64,000 bases of DNA, from positions 55,866,671 to 55,930,670 of the forward strand of contig NW_019211455.1 in NCBI RefSeq assembly GCF_002443255.2. The letters are read 5' to 3'. Shown in pieces: positions 24,792 to 38,600 of the stretch. Numbering within the stretch: the first letter of the stretch is position 1; every line of letters begins with the position of its first letter. The DNA comes from Varroa destructor (lineage: Eukaryota > Arthropoda > Arachnida > Mesostigmata > Varroidae). A program made the translations under genes and the position numbers. The notes under the pieces are model-generated. The model had not been told where the DNA came from and did no database searches. It saw only the letters and a list, made by a program, of their open reading frames with translations.

Positions 24792-24856
24792 GCATAAAAC
24801 CCGGACTCTTGGGCCTGGTAGGCAAAGGCATTACCATTTCACCACCTCTGGGATCG
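24792..24856 (-). pseudogene. tRNA-like relic (tRNA pseudogene or tRNA-derived SINE head)
   Basis: On the minus strand the segment starts CCCAGAGGTGGTGAAATGG. A D-arm can be drawn (GGTG / loop with GG / TGCC), then a partly paired anticodon-like arm around GCCTTTGCCTACCAGGC, then GTCCGGGTT where the B box should begin. The B box has decayed (GGGTTTTATGC instead of GGTTCRANNCC) and the acceptor stem does not pair. It is not a functional tRNA as read. Confidence 0.25.
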
Positions 24857-25130
24857 TCGAGGCTATCAAATCGCTATAGTTTGACAATATACACGCAATG
24901 ATGCAACAGGATTTTGTGCTTATCCACGATGTTTACATCTTGTTAATGTATATTAATAAGGCCGACTAATAACAGCCTTAAAATTAGACGCAGATTGAAC
25001 TAGGATGCAACGAAAAGGTAGAGATAAGATAAATGTTTTCTGCTTTTTCGAAATTGTCCGGATCAAATGATTTATAGAAATTGGTTTTCCAATTTGAATT
25101 TAGAATGAAGGTGCAGAGCTCACACGAACA

Positions 25131-25316
25131 TTGTTAGTCATAATGCATTTGACAAAACTATATCACCAACTGGATTTATCAAAACAAATCATTCAGACTA
25201 AGACGAAAAAAATTACCGTCAATTCTCTAGGTAGTAATACATGTTTAGGTACTCTGAACGCCGAGATATTCTACGAAACATTCTTGACTTTCTGTATAAC
25301 TCGAGCCAAAGGGTGA
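25131..25316 (+). mobile_element. Possible Ty3/Gypsy reverse-transcriptase scrap
   Basis: A 61-codon frame containing YHQLDLSKQIIQTKTKKIT, and then NAEIFYETFLTF. Ty3/Gypsy-type reverse transcriptases carry a block of the form K-x-DLSKxYxQIxx...KKxTAF..P.G.Y....PFGL-NAPxTFQ, and the landmarks fall in the right order. The catalytic YxDD motif and flanking LTRs were not found. The fragment is short and lies in AT-rich DNA, so chance resemblance is possible. Confidence 0.25.
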
Positions 25317-26780
25317 TTTTAAATAGCTAACCGTGGGCTGTAGCATTGTTCATACATAACTTATTAAGTATCCTTCAGTCAAGTTATTTAATTAGTTCAC
25401 TGATATCTCCTATTAGCCGACATTGAAATGGTCGCATAGGCATACGTATAATACCCTAATATATATATTTGTATAGTTTTCGTAAAACCTTAGCGTGTGC
25501 TTATAAATCTCACAGTGTTTGTAAGCTGAAAGAAAAAGTATTCAGCGCCTTAAATTAGCGAGGAAATTGCAACAAAGCAAGTTCGTAAAAGATTACCTTA
25601 GAATAGACGCAAGGTTGGGAGGACAGTACAGGCAATATTGAAAAAGCAAGCAAATTATTGCTGCAACTTCCTGTGCCCTTTCAAGTGCTTTAACTTAACG
25701 TACGTTCAACGTATTCGAACGTTTTATTCACCGAGGTAAGTACTTCTCCACAAATTTGGCTGTAGCTTTGTCAGTGAGAAGCTTCAAATTTATTCTTGTT
25801 TGCCAGTTCCACATATCGCATGCCATTTCTTAATAAAGTTTCAGTAATCTTTTCGGTATTTTCAGCAGTCCCGAACGCAATTTATAGAACCAAATATTCC
25901 TATTAGGCGTTAGTTAGGAAAGCTTTCACGTAACATATGCTTTTGTATGTCGATTAGGTATCTATAGCGAGGCTTTCTTCGGCAAAAATCTATTTTTTCT
26001 TACATTTCTCTTTTTCTCTATTCTTTCAGATGAAATTAATGTACCTCGCAGTTTTGAAGTTAACTGAAGAAATCTTTTACGATTGCCCCAGCGTGTGAAT
26101 CCTCTATATGAGAAGACTGCGAACACTTAAATGCTATGGGACGCTTAGCCGATTTTTCCATTTTTTTGTATGCAATACTTACTGCCCTGCTGAATAATAG
26201 AACACATGAGTGGCCATATATACTACTATAACTACACATGCTTTTATCTGTCCGAAAGCTTTGCCCAGGCTCCCCGTTTTACGGGAGGTTTGATGTCTGT
26301 ATGAGATTGTTAAATTGGTAACAAACATTTTGCTCTTTCTGAGGGCGCAAAGTTCTTACTAAGTAGAATGATACTGCATGTGTCTGTGGTATCATATTAT
26401 CTGTATAATTTTTACTATTAAATCAAGGACCCAAGGTAAACAACGTAGTAATAAGGACAGCTAACATTCATAATAGCCAAACATTGATCACAGTTCCGAT
26501 CGGCATAGATGACTTGTAACATTGTGGCCTATATATAACGGCCCGCAGCCTTAGAGAACAGCCATTGCAATACATTAACCAAACTTGAAGGTAACTATAA
26601 AATAAACAAAAGTTGAAATCGCTTTTCCCTTATTCGTGCACACTTCCTGTTCTATCTATTTGCTTCAGCTGAGCTCCTTCTTTAGCCGGACACTGCGCTC
26701 GTTCATGTGGTTCCTTCACAATTTGTGTCCGTTCTAATATTGCGTAATATCTACCCACAATAAGGATGGCTTTTCCGCCA
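25317..26780. other. AT-rich desert, nothing recognised
   Basis: No frame of note on either strand and no repeats beyond short A/T runs. Confidence 0.6.
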
Positions 26781-27438
26781 GTTTACTCCTTCCCCCTCCT
26801 CCCTCCTCCATTCCCCTCCTCCCCTCTATTGATTAAATGGTGCGGCACAACTTTCGTGCCTCGGGGCGTCAATTTAACGAAATGCAGCCGCCGCCGTCGA
26901 TGGTGACGTGACCGACGAAATGAAGATGGTCGTTCGGTAAAACGAGATTTCATGCCGTCTCGATTTTCTCGTGTTGATTTTGATTCTATCGCACCCTCGC
27001 GATCGCTACCGTTGCTGGAATTAGCACAAGCGATTGTTTGGTTCAATGCACTGCTTTTTGCACCCGACAGCACCCCATAACTGTCACAGGGAATTCGCCC
27101 GTCGCCCCAATATCTATCTAAAGCCGTAATGCCACAGCGGAGGTTTAAGTTTCCGCCAATTGGTGACGGCATCGGCTCCGGGTGTGACGGCTGGAGCGTC
27201 GGCGATTTATCATCAACGAACGAAGAAGCTATCTATCGCTTGTCTCGTCTGGATGCGTTGAGGTGTTATGAATAGTATTTGCCCGAAAATACATAGACGA
27301 GTGGACGATGGCAATAATCGTCGCCACGCTAGCTAGCAAATATGCCACGACTGGGGCATTCGTTTCCCGATGTGTTCGCTATACTGGGCTGTTTTGGTGT
27401 ATGTGTTTGCACTCATCATCGCTACGTAGAAATAGCCT

Positions 27439-27461
27439 AGAAGAAGAAGAAGAAGAAGAAG
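27439..27461. repeat. (GAA)n microsatellite
   Basis: About seven AGA/GAA units, purine-only. Confidence 0.9.
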
Positions 27462-27962
27462 AGCTTGGACTAGCTGGGTAGTTCTTGGCCGAAGCGTGTG
27501 TCTGTGAGCGTGCAGGACACGCTGATGATTGCAATGCAATTCCTGAGATGGCGCAAGTCGTTTGTCCGATTACATTTCATTTTCATTATCTTCTTCTATT
27601 TTTTAATGACAAAGATTCCCGATAGCATATTAACCAGCAAAATGAAAAAGTAAGAGAAAAACGTATCTTTGGACTCGCTAGTTAACTGCTATAATTGTTT
27701 TGGTATGGTATTCATTATCGGCTGCAGAAGCCACAGCCGCTGCTTGAGCAGAACCGCAGATTATACGTCGGGCATTTTTCTATTGTACGAAAGGCAAGAC
27801 AACAAGGAACTCAATCAGTAGCCTGTCACGACGTTAGGGGGAGCGATGCGTTGCGTTGCGTAGCGGTAATCGGTACACAGAGCAGGCGAGCAATAGTGAA
27901 CTAACTAAACTACTCTATATATTACAACGACTGCGACGGGTATGATTACAACGGGCAGCGTC

Positions 27963-27983
27963 ACCGCCGCCGCCGCCGCCGCT
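27963..27983. repeat. (CCG)n microsatellite
   Basis: About seven CCG units in a GC-richer island. Confidence 0.9.
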
Positions 27984-29800
27984 GCTACACGTTATTTACG
28001 GAAGCAAGAAACGACCAGCATCGAGACTTTCTTGAATTTTATTACTCTACGTCGTTGAAACAACTCTGTGTTTGTAGGTAAGCTACTGTTTACATACATA
28101 TATTCGGTCCGTCGATTATATAAACCACCTCAGGTCGCAGAATACGTGGCAAAGACGAACAGCTGATGCAGCGATGGTAGTCGTAGTAAAAGCGAAGTGC
28201 CTCCAATGCAATGCATTATGCTATAGCGACTTGCTGGTTCGACCCGGCGTGCATTATAAGCCCGTGTGATGTATTGTTCTCGTAGGCATTAGTTGTCTGC
28301 CCATGCAATTTCAACTCCAATAGGGGGTTGATTGTGGCCATGATGATGCCGACGTATATGATGTCGGTCTGCTCTTGCTCCTCGTCTTTCGAACTCCGAA
28401 TCGAGAAACACATAGTAAAGGTTGGGATACATCCAGTTTGAAGGGGAGCGAGTGTTAGTCGAGAAGTACCCCATCGAAGCCTCGTACTCGGATCTGTATG
28501 CATCCAAACCAATTGGAAGTCTATCTGTTGTGTGTGCGCTTTTGGCCGTCGCAACAGATCACGGAGGCTGTGCTCGGGGATCATATGCTACCGGTGATAG
28601 TCGTCTTTGAATAACAGACTGCGATGCGTGAGCAGCTTGGCTCCGGTATAAGGCATATGACTATTCTTGCGTTCTTCCGGCGGGACTGATAACGGTGCCT
28701 TTCACTGCAATTCCTGCCGTTGTTGCTGCACAATAGGTAAACGAAAATTATCGTACAATGGCCGAGCCTCCGCTGGCTAAACCAGGTACCTTTTAGCTTT
28801 GAACGCGACGCGCCGCGCCATAACGAAGATAAGAAACGATCCAAAGACCGCTTTTATAGGATGTAATGTAGACTCTATCAGACCACCAGAGAATACCACC
28901 AACTATGAACGACCGCTATTCCGGACAAATTCCCGAAACCCCGGAATGAATGAAGCGCAAGACAAGTGTTTTTCGACGCACCGGAAACGAAAATACGCTG
29001 TTGGCACCAGGCATGCGTGGATCATATCTATGACATAAAAAAAAGGGGTGGGGGACTGGAGGAGGAACATTCACCGAAGCGTCATAACAAAGCGAAGGAA
29101 AGACATGCTGAGACCCGTTTTTCGCTGTACTACGAACCGTTGAATGGGTATATAGCGACTCGAAGTGGAGATCGTCCAGGTGAAACTGCAGTAGACGGTT
29201 GGGTACGAAGGCTTGGCGAGACTACCACTGTAAACGCATCTTCGCAGTGCATTAACAACAACAGCAGCAGCGTAAGCATTGTGTGACCGCTCTACGGATG
29301 AGCGGGAAAAGCGTGGCAAATATGCAGGAGCGCCCAGCATTAGATATATCTCCGATATAATTTAATCGGGTTCGATTCTAATGGTGGCGTTGATATTACT
29401 TCTAAATCACACGAGAATAGAGGATATGGTTTCGATCCCGAGCGTAGAGCAGCCGTACGCCACCGTCTGAATAGGTTATGGCATCGTCGTCATATCGCCT
29501 GCCCGTTTCGGCTTCGAACCGTTGTTACAGCTGTCGCTAAGGTCGTGAGAGTCTGATGGTGGTCGTAAAATGAGAACGGTAATAGAACGTTAAGTCGGAT
29601 AGTGCATTTCTGGATAAACCGCGCGATCTTCCCTAGCAACGGCGCCGGAATCTGAATAGAGGGACGCCCCGTCGCTATCACCATCGCCACTGGGAGCGGA
29701 TAGAGTAGCGGTTCTCGATCAGCGGTTTCTGCGGCTACCGTGATTGCTAATGTATGTTTTTGATATAACAAACAAGAATATGGAGACATGGCTATATGTG

Positions 29801-32800
29801 GCTATCGCAAATGGCTCTGCGAGACAGCGGGGCTGTGGCAAGCAGCAGCAGCGCCATCCTCATGAGCGGATCTGAGATGACGGATCTGTATCGTGGATTT
29901 TGCACAATTCCGCTTAAATTTTGACCGCGATTTCGATTTGAATCGATTCGTTGTCGGTGGCTAGATGATATAGCGCTGATCGAAGTAGTGACTAGTTGAT
30001 TTTCCGGGAGATCGAGAAGAACATAGACGTCATAATTTTTTTTGCCCATTTTTCTTGATGCTCCTAGGGTGAATGGATCATTGAATACGACGACCGGATA
30101 CAGAAAGGATCAGCATCAGTAATGACTGTGTGATGTTGATACATTTTTAAGTGTTTGCGGGTTCCAGTGCATTTACTCTGGGGTTTTTCATCTTAAGCTG
30201 TGCGTCCTAGCAATTTGGCGATTGTGAGACAAAACATGCGACCCGACTGACATTCGCATACGTTTTTCAAAGTTTATAGATTGGTTTGTTTATATTAAGT
30301 AAGAACATTTTATTTTATTAGTAAGTTTCCCATGTTAATATTATGCGTAGATAAGTAAGAAGAAATAACGCAACTTAATTCAACCCTGTGCTAATTTATA
30401 ATAATAAATAATGCGAATTTAATAATACCATCGTGCCAGCAGAACGATCTTCCCAGTCGAACTCGGCTGAGGGTGAAAATGAAGCTAATGAAGATGCCAC
30501 ATTTACTATTCTCTTCTTCAAACAAGTCACACTGCGTTTTCCTTATTTCTTAACATTATTCGACTTTTTTTTTTCTTTTTAGATATTATAAATTACCTCA
30601 GAAACAGCGGATTTCACTCTTAAATAGTAAATCTCTTTATTTGTCTATCGTATATATTCGTATTATTACTAACGTTACAATTCTCAGCACGCGTGATTAC
30701 CTGCACCGTTTTTCAAACCTTCATCATATACAAACTCAGAACTCAACAGCAGATATTCTTATGATTTTGTGTTGGACATCTGATATGTATTCTATATTTA
30801 ATCCCAATATAAAATATCCTATTTTCCTCGCTCTACTTTATTGGCGTATCTATTATCACCATAATCCCTATAGTCACCCCTTGGTACGATTGCTTTTTAC
30901 CCTACTGATACAGTGCTTGTCAAATATTTCGATATGACCAGCTTTAGACTAGATCATGCGCAACTCCTTACAATTTGTGCACAAATTTATAGTAATGCAG
31001 TCTCACTTTTAAAAAATTATACTCGGACTATACAATAAGGGCAATAATAAGATGTGGATCGGCTGAAAAGATTTTCTGCGAAAGAGGAACAACGTATTTT
31101 CCGTTGATCTTCGCTGCAGTGTTTGTTGTAAGGGCTGCTTAATTTTCGGTAGCAGCTCCCTTATAATTACTATTAAAAATCGCGCACGTGTTACTGAAGC
31201 TGATTCATGTACATTTACTACGCATTGAGCGCTTAACCAAAGGAAATGAAATTCAACTAATAATTACTAGTATCACGACCGTTGCCAGATCCGATCACAT
31301 CCTTTAAACATCCAAACGCATAGCCTATAGTGAAAACCGCTGCTGCCGCAGCTCCTGAACAACGTCACGTATTCAACTATCAGCAGCGACAGCCGCAGCA
31401 GTAGACAAAACGTTCTTGAGCGCAGAAACTTCTGCTTGTGCAATGGTTTGTTTTGTAGATGTCATTCTGCGAACGAAACAGCGGTACGACGCAGTCGTTT
31501 TTCAGTTACTACCGCCGCCGCCGTTGCAGCGTTACCCCTCGTCATCATCTCGTCGTCGCTGTGTAGAAAAAAGAACAAGTATAACTACTTCCGGAACTTC
31601 GGCGTGCCATCGCGTTTGTCGGCCGTCAAGCTGCAAACACAAGCGCTTTCTGAGCTGCGGCCAGCTAGCGCGGCCCTCTGTAAGCCCACCGGCCACAGCG
31701 AACGTCAGAACGATGGATGCTTCGGTCTGATGCCGCTATTCCTGCTGCTGCTGCTGCCACTTGGTGCTGCTGTTTCTATATGCTGTTGCCACTGCAGATG
31801 CCTCTAATGGGGGCACTAATGTGTCGCGAGCGAACGTAACGAGTTCTTTAGCGTTGCTTGCCGATGGCTGGCTTATGTGACATTGCCTTATGCTTGCATG
31901 CCCTCGTTTTCTCCGAAGGGAGCCAAAAAAAAGACAGAAATATTTTTCGTCGTCTTTGCAACCGCCAAAGATGCTGAATTTCCCCATTTGAGCTGGTGCC
32001 TCTGGCTGAAGAGTTGCTGCTGCTCGATGGTATCACTTTCGATTCTCTAAAGGAGCAAATCTTCAATCTTCGCTGTCATTATTCATATTACCTTTCTCTG
32101 GACGTGAGCCGTTAACGGAGCACAATGACGAGCGCACATTCACTGAAGGAAACTATTTTCATTTGTAATCATATTATAGATACTCTGCTGATTGATCACT
32201 TGGCCTCTATCAAAAATTGTCACTAGCCCTTAGAACCGTGTGTTGCTACTGCTGTTATTTATTGTGTTTTTTTTTTTTGAAAGGCGGCAGTGGTTAACCC
32301 AGATGCCGGACATTTATCTTAACGATGTATGTTATGTACACAAGAACGTGCCGCATATAATTCTAGAAAACTGAAGACTTAGTAATATCAGAGCGTGCTT
32401 TTTTAACGCTTAACTGATACCCTTTTTTGAGTTCCATTGTGATTATTATCACCTCGCTGGCTCCGCTCAAACGTGCAGCGTATTGGGGTTACAATCCTGG
32501 ATAGATAACAGTCCTGAAATGTCTTTCCAAATCAAGTTTACAACCTTTTTGCATTGGAAACTGTGTCAGCAAGTCATGTGTGTAACAGTATAAGAGGAAG
32601 AACCATGACAAAGGAAATTATATTAAGTTGCTAGGCATGGCACGAGCCGAAACTTGTTGCCCTGAGGAAAGAGGAATTAGCATAGAGACCGGTTTAGGGA
32701 AGGAAGTACTACATTTTCTGTGCCAACATGCACTTGAGTTTGCACTCGTTCGCATGAGTGAGCGTTCGCTGAACTTTCAGCTGAAAAGTTAACCACGCAG

Positions 32801-35100
32801 AAGAACAAATGTTAGCCCTTAACTTGTAACAGACCAGTCGAGAAGAGACATTCAACAGACGCACGCATTCTAGCGATATAGATGGTCTTACAAGATCTGG
32901 ACCGTACAGTCACGTATCTCTATGCACTACTTCTTGGGATTAACGTACCTCAGTTTGTTATTAATTTAACTATTTCATTTCACGAATCTAGTGGTTTTGA
33001 GCTCTAACGTTATTGCAGGCAATAACAGCTATTTGAGAATGACGCTTAATGACGTTATTTCAAGGAAATGGGTACCTCAACTTCAGTGCAGGACATCAAA
33101 GGCCTTTCGGTCTGCAATCAAGTGTATAGTTCCGTCTGTGGGTCAGCAGTAATTTCAACTTGAGTTGTATACCTATATACATACATATCAATGTAGAGCT
33201 ACACTTTAAGAGTCTAAATCTATATATATATAACGTGCGAGCATGTGTGCAGCTATCCGGATTTTTTTGCCGACTTTATTTCAACACACATAATACGAAG
33301 TTTATTCGATTTTATGATTTCGTAGCAGTCTATGTCGATACTAGGCAGGTCGAGCTTCATCTACAGGGCTGCTATTTTGCATAGCTTTGTAGCTCTCAGC
33401 ACAAAATGCGCTTACGCCTGGCCTTGAATCCATTTATCCTTTTTCGAGGGATGCAGGACGTTACATTAAGGTACGTTCTGCATTAAATCCACTATGCTAA
33501 TATTTACTAAACCTAGCAATCGCAACTGGATGAAAGGTTTTCTAACCCTCTAAACTAACTAAAACGCCGAAAGCCCTGTTAGCATTACTTCAATGGGGTC
33601 TCAGATCTAAACCGCTCCACATGTTCCCAAGTTCAATAGATAAGCACTTACCCGCTGCACAAACCTGGGCACATCAGACGATGATCATAAATAGAAGGGA
33701 TCTCACGAAGTGGGCATCAAGAAATCAGTTGTTTACAACGTACGATCTACACACACAAGTTACGATGTTTTGGTTAAATATCAATGAAGATAGTTCGTTT
33801 ATAAGCCAGTGCCTCTGCAGTAGAGCTATTTGGGATAGGTTCGCACATATAATCGCGGTGTCATTAAGTTCAACGTTCCAGTAACAGTCTACATATCGTT
33901 GCACTATGACGGCCAGCTATTTCAAGAAACCTGGTACTAAGCGTCTGGGTATCGTATAATTATGGATTATACACGACGATTATATGGCTGCTATAGGCAA
34001 CAGAATAATTAGCGGACCATTAAAAAACATGTGCGCACATAACGCTCATTCATCTATGTGTTGGGCCGGGCATAAGTGCTTCTGTTATGTTCCGCTCCAG
34101 ACCGAAGAATATCTAAACGAAAAAAAAATTTCGTTCCTATACGAAATTAGGGCCTTAAAACGATGGTGCAAACTAGACCTTCGCCGACAGTGCTGCTTTA
34201 ATACACTTGTATAGCCCACGAAGATCTGATAGTGACAACTGTGTATCTCATTAATTTTATCGCTGATGTTAACTGTTCTAAGCTATTTGGTAAGCTCGAT
34301 GACCCAAAAAATACAATGTAAAGAAAGCCAAGCTATCAAGCAAAAACAGCTGGAATAGAATATTGAGTTTGTATAAGAGTAGCCTGCTCTGGTGTATGCA
34401 TAAGGTTTACGATGAAGTCTTATTGTCTGATTACAAGCTCAGTGAAGTACGTCACTTTCTTCAGCGTCTTTCAATTAGTGCCTGTTTAGTCAGACTTGAG
34501 GTTCGCGTACCACCCCGCCCTCGCCTAACTTATCGCCGGAGATGATTAGTTCCCGCCTTTCTTCTTACATTATTAATGAACTATGATGGTCAAGTCGGCA
34601 AACCGTTAACCTTCCGTCTTAACCCATGCCCGCAATTGTGCGCACTTGTCGAATTTGCTCGTGACATGAGATAATGTTTGCCCCGCATTATAGTGCGTAC
34701 GTGAGGTAATGGCCTTTGCTTGTTATCAACATATTCAGAATCCGCTCGATATCCTCCCTTTCTCTGTACCAGTTGGACGTGCCAGTAAATTATATGCAGA
34801 TTCATTGTGTGTTTACCTCATTGTAAAAATAGAATACGTCTATCGCAAAGCGATTATTTCTCCGCGCAACAGCTCATGTGCTTCATTGCGCATTCCTTCC
34901 TGACATCCAGTCCATATCAGCAGACCACGTTAGTGGGACTGGTACGGAGCAGTATGGCTGAATTGTCTGCTAGTTAATTCTCGAAGCATCTATGCATAGT
35001 TGCTGTTCTATGAAAAAGCAACTCTGTCGATGGGATAATGGCCGCGGCAGCAGCGAATACCCAGAGGCAATGTCCCCACCCGAAACAGCTGGGTCGTTTC
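29801..35100. other. Mostly AT-rich, no gene recognised
   Basis: An island at 31.4-31.8 kb is open in two plus frames (Cys/Leu/Ala-rich, triplet-rich). The rest holds only short frames, for example 33621-33884 and 33984-34214 plus, without family resemblance. A G10 run ends at about 35110. Confidence 0.5.
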
Positions 35101-35158
35101 GGGGGGGGGGATTCTTTATGCCACCCTCTTCATTCTATAATGTCAGCATTGTGCCCCT

Positions 35159-35605
35159 ATGACTCGTACATCGACTGATAGCAGCAACAACAACAACAGT
35201 AGCAAGAAAAGCACTGATGTCATCGAAATCGAACCCCTGCGTTCATCTGCCGAAGCCCGCTGTCATTGCCCCACCGTCTACTATTTGCTGCCGCTGTCGC
35301 TGCTGTATTATCTTATGTTTGACTTTTCCTGTAGCTGCCCCCATTGCCATTGGCGCCGTCGTGCTAGTCTAGTGACTGACCAACTGACTCGCCTGTTTGG
35401 CCTTCTCTATCTGCCAGCCCTTTGCCGACTGAAGTGGTGCAGTCCATGCGCGTGCTGTGGCCGTTACAGCTGCTTTCATTTTCTTCTGCTCCTTCTTCCT
35501 GGCTTGCCCCACGGTGATTCAGCGGCAGCCCCACGCCCCCGGTTCGTGTCGTCCTTTGATCATCATATTCCGTCGTCGGCGCGCTTCCGACTGGAGTGGC
35601 AGTAG
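35159..35605 (+). CDS. Unrecognised 148-codon frame in a GC-rich island
   Basis: Starts with ATG at 35159 in a weak context (CCCCTATGA). The product begins with a polar Ser/Asn stretch, then DVIEIEPLRSSAEARC, then Cys- and Leu-rich hydrophobic segments and a Pro/Ser-rich end. No family is recognised. Other long frames overlap it on both strands, as expected for GC-rich noncoding DNA. Treat as a weak candidate. Confidence 0.15.
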   Translation: MTRTSTDSSNNNNSSKKSTDVIEIEPLRSSAEARCHCPTVYYLLPLSLLYYLMFDFSCSCPHCHWRRRASLVTDQLTRLFGLLYLPALCRLKWCSPCACCGRYSCFHFLLLLLPGLPHGDSAAAPRPRFVSSFDHHIPSSARFRLEWQ

Positions 35606-38600
35606 CCGTAGTCGCAGCGGCGACTTCTTCGTTACCGACGCGTTGTTACGATAAAACGGCGATTGTGCGGGTCGGTCGATGCATTGCTCTATTCTCAAGA
35701 GCAACAGCGACTACTTCGCCGTGAACGACAGCCGAAGTCGATGCAGCAACCTGATTCCGGACGCTGCTGCCACCGTTACCCAGGGCTGGCTTTAGCGATT
35801 CTTCTTTTTGCTGGTTTCGACGATAGCACCAGTTGCCGGGTCGGTTCCGGACCCGGAGCAGATGCTGCAGCTGGTTGCAGATGCCGTCTGTCTGCTTGTT
35901 CCAATTGGCGTTCATCGGCCCCGGGTCGATCTTGCGTTGGGGTATTTGTGTCCGCGTTTATCTGCGTTTTTATACTGTCTCGGTGTTTTGCCCCATCCGT
36001 TCATTGGTGATGACCGCTATGCATAATACAAGCACCGACCGTGTTGCTGTGGTAGCGTTGCGTCCTTCTTTCTGAGAGCGACGATTTCGTTGCGATGACG
36101 ACACTGCCGGCGTCAGCTGAGATAGACGTGGACGCCGACGCCACGGGCATCGGCCGCGTTGACGCAGAGGCCCACATCCGAACGGCGTAATCGCAGGGCT
36201 GCGTATCAGCGATTATGAGAACAGCCACGTCAACTACTCTTACATATGGTCAACAACTGCCATTGTGGCATCGCCACATGTTGGTGTTGTTACAGCTTGA
36301 GTATAATAGTGTTCTGAGAGCTATCCTAATTATCATGATTATGTCGTAAACAGATCTCGCGTGTTCAATTGGTCAGGACGCTTGATTGTTCCCCCAAACA
36401 GCAGTTTAGTACTCGACTAACTAGTCAGGTATCCACGGAGGTACTTACAGATGAGAAGCATTTTCTCTGCTAGCCACTAGTGATAAGTTGTTGTTAAGTT
36501 ATTATATAGGTTGTTATAATGTTGTTAGTCTGCTAGAACGTTGACTAGATAGAGCTATGCCGCTTACGAATATGGTCGTATATTGCAATCTAACCTCCCT
36601 ACTGATTTGTGCGTTCCTTCAGTCGTAAGCAATCCTCACAACAAGATATGGTCGCCACTGTCACTGCTGTTACTCAATGAAAGCTACGCTAGAGGCGCCA
36701 AAAAGGTGGAAGTCGAACAAAACCAGTAACCAGCGAGAAGCGAAACATCGTCGGATCAAAAAAGAAAGCATCTCTAGCTTCGCATTTGCTTCTGTGTATG
36801 TTTGTGCGTGTGCATCTCTCTCTCTCCCTCTTACTACGTCTCCGTCGTTTGCTTCCGTCCGTTGTGTAGTGGCCATTGCCCAGGGTCTTCGCCCTTCTGC
36901 CCTACTATCAAAGACGGAGACGCTAGCCGACGATGGTTCGAAAAAGAGAGGACGCGTTGTTCCAGCAACGAGCAGCACTAGAACCGCTACTAGCAAACTT
37001 CGCAGAACAACAGCTGTTTGGGCTTTGATGATGTGTTACCGGAGATGTCCTACTTCCGGGGCAATGCTAAGCATCTTCGGGATGAAGGGGCAGATCGAGC
37101 AACGGTTGGTCGAAACTAGGATCGTAGTAGATCGACGGTAGTTGCATGGATGGACGAAGGGACTACGTCGACCCGATGCGACACGGCCACGGTATCGTGC
37201 TGTACAGAATATTATGACGAGAGTCAACAGTTTAACAGTTGCTACTATTGCGGCTGCCGCCGGCCAACGAACCCGCTTAAATAGCAAAAGCGAACAAGTA
37301 ACACTGAAGGAGGGAGAAAACAATGCCAGACATGGGCCAGTGGTTTAAACGCAGGCAAACCACCCTGTCATTCACCTCCTTTTGCAGCAGCCACTTCTTC
37401 ATGTCCCAAAAGAGTCCCTTGTTTATGAGCCGGGCAAGGCGTATGGCCGACCCGCTGTCATAGCTTGCCCCTCTATCATCATTGAAGAGAGGCAGTCAAC
37501 CACTCAGCTCTATCATTCCTGAACACTGAAAACTTTTTTGACACACAGGAAAGATGAATGTGGCCGACTTACTGTTCCAAGGAATAGAACACAGGAAAAG
37601 TCCACCTCATCAGATGTACTAGCTCTTGGGAAAGACCCGGTTCAACAGATGCTGTCCTGTCTAGATTTTGACATAGATCTATGTCTCTTTGTATATCGTG
37701 CATGCACGCTGTTGTCCGTAGCCGTTCTAAATATTTCGTATGTGGGCGCGCTCGTAACCACTGCCTTCAGCCCAGCGACCAAATGCCGACGACGCATATC
37801 GTCATTGCAAAGGCCTCAGTTTAATCGGGCAGCGGTCTCAAACCAATCGAGTCGTTGCCCCTGGTGGTATCAGCTGGCAGATCTTTCAACGGCACCAACA
37901 GCAGCAGCGCTTTAGATCAACGACATTAGTACTGCTACTCACGCGTCGCACCTTCTCCCTTCGTCCTCCTTTAATATCCGACGGTTTAATAGGTCCTATT
38001 GTGACTTCATGCCGACATTCAGCGGATGAATCGCGGCGTTGGCATCACGCCGACACCGGTGGCGACGGTGACGACTCACGATAGCAGTGCCAGATTTGAC
38101 CATAGTTGGCGACGATAGTGACGGTGGTACTGTGGGCCGGGCCAGGTCTCGTCGTCGTTGGTATTCTTGTCGTTGTTGTTGTTGTCAGAAGCAGCACAAT
38201 CATAATATTGTTAATCATAGAGGCACAGGGGTGGCTGGGCAATAGAGCGCGATCGTGAAGCCAGCTCGCGGCTGCTGCAGTCGCCGTTGCCGCGGATGAC
38301 GCCGCCGGTGTTGGCGTGACGATGATGACGATATGAATATCTCTGTGAACCTCTCTGTGTGCACGCATCTGCAGTGGTCCAGTGGTCGCCATGTGTGTTT
38401 GAGAGTTACCATAATGAATCTGAGTTGGTGCTTAAACGCTTCCCATCGATGCGCACAAAGCACATTGCACTACAGCGTGCTTACCGTAAGCTTCACTGAG
38501 TGAAGTGGGGCTGAAACGCAACAACATCATCGGAGGAGGCGACGGGCCGCTGCTAGCGGCACAAGCTATACAACATCCCAACCCAGCCAACACTGGCCAC

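Larger units (their letters stand above)
26781..29800. other. GC-richer stretch with unrecognised frames
   Basis: Several polar frames occur: minus 26783-27172 (Arg/His-rich, 129 codons from ATG at 27172), minus 28216-28584 and the overlapping 28289-28507, plus 28966-29286. None shows a known domain or good splice signals. It could include untranslated exons; GAA and CCG repeats are inside. Confidence 0.4.

Noticed and set aside
29360..29390. GGTTCGATTCT, a B-box match on the plus strand
   Set aside because: No T-stem pairing and no A box at the right distance; likely chance.
32881..32930. Minus-strand YGPDL reading resembling the mariner YSPDLAPSDY motif
   Set aside because: Flanking residues do not fit, there is an adjacent stop and no other mariner block lies at the expected distance.
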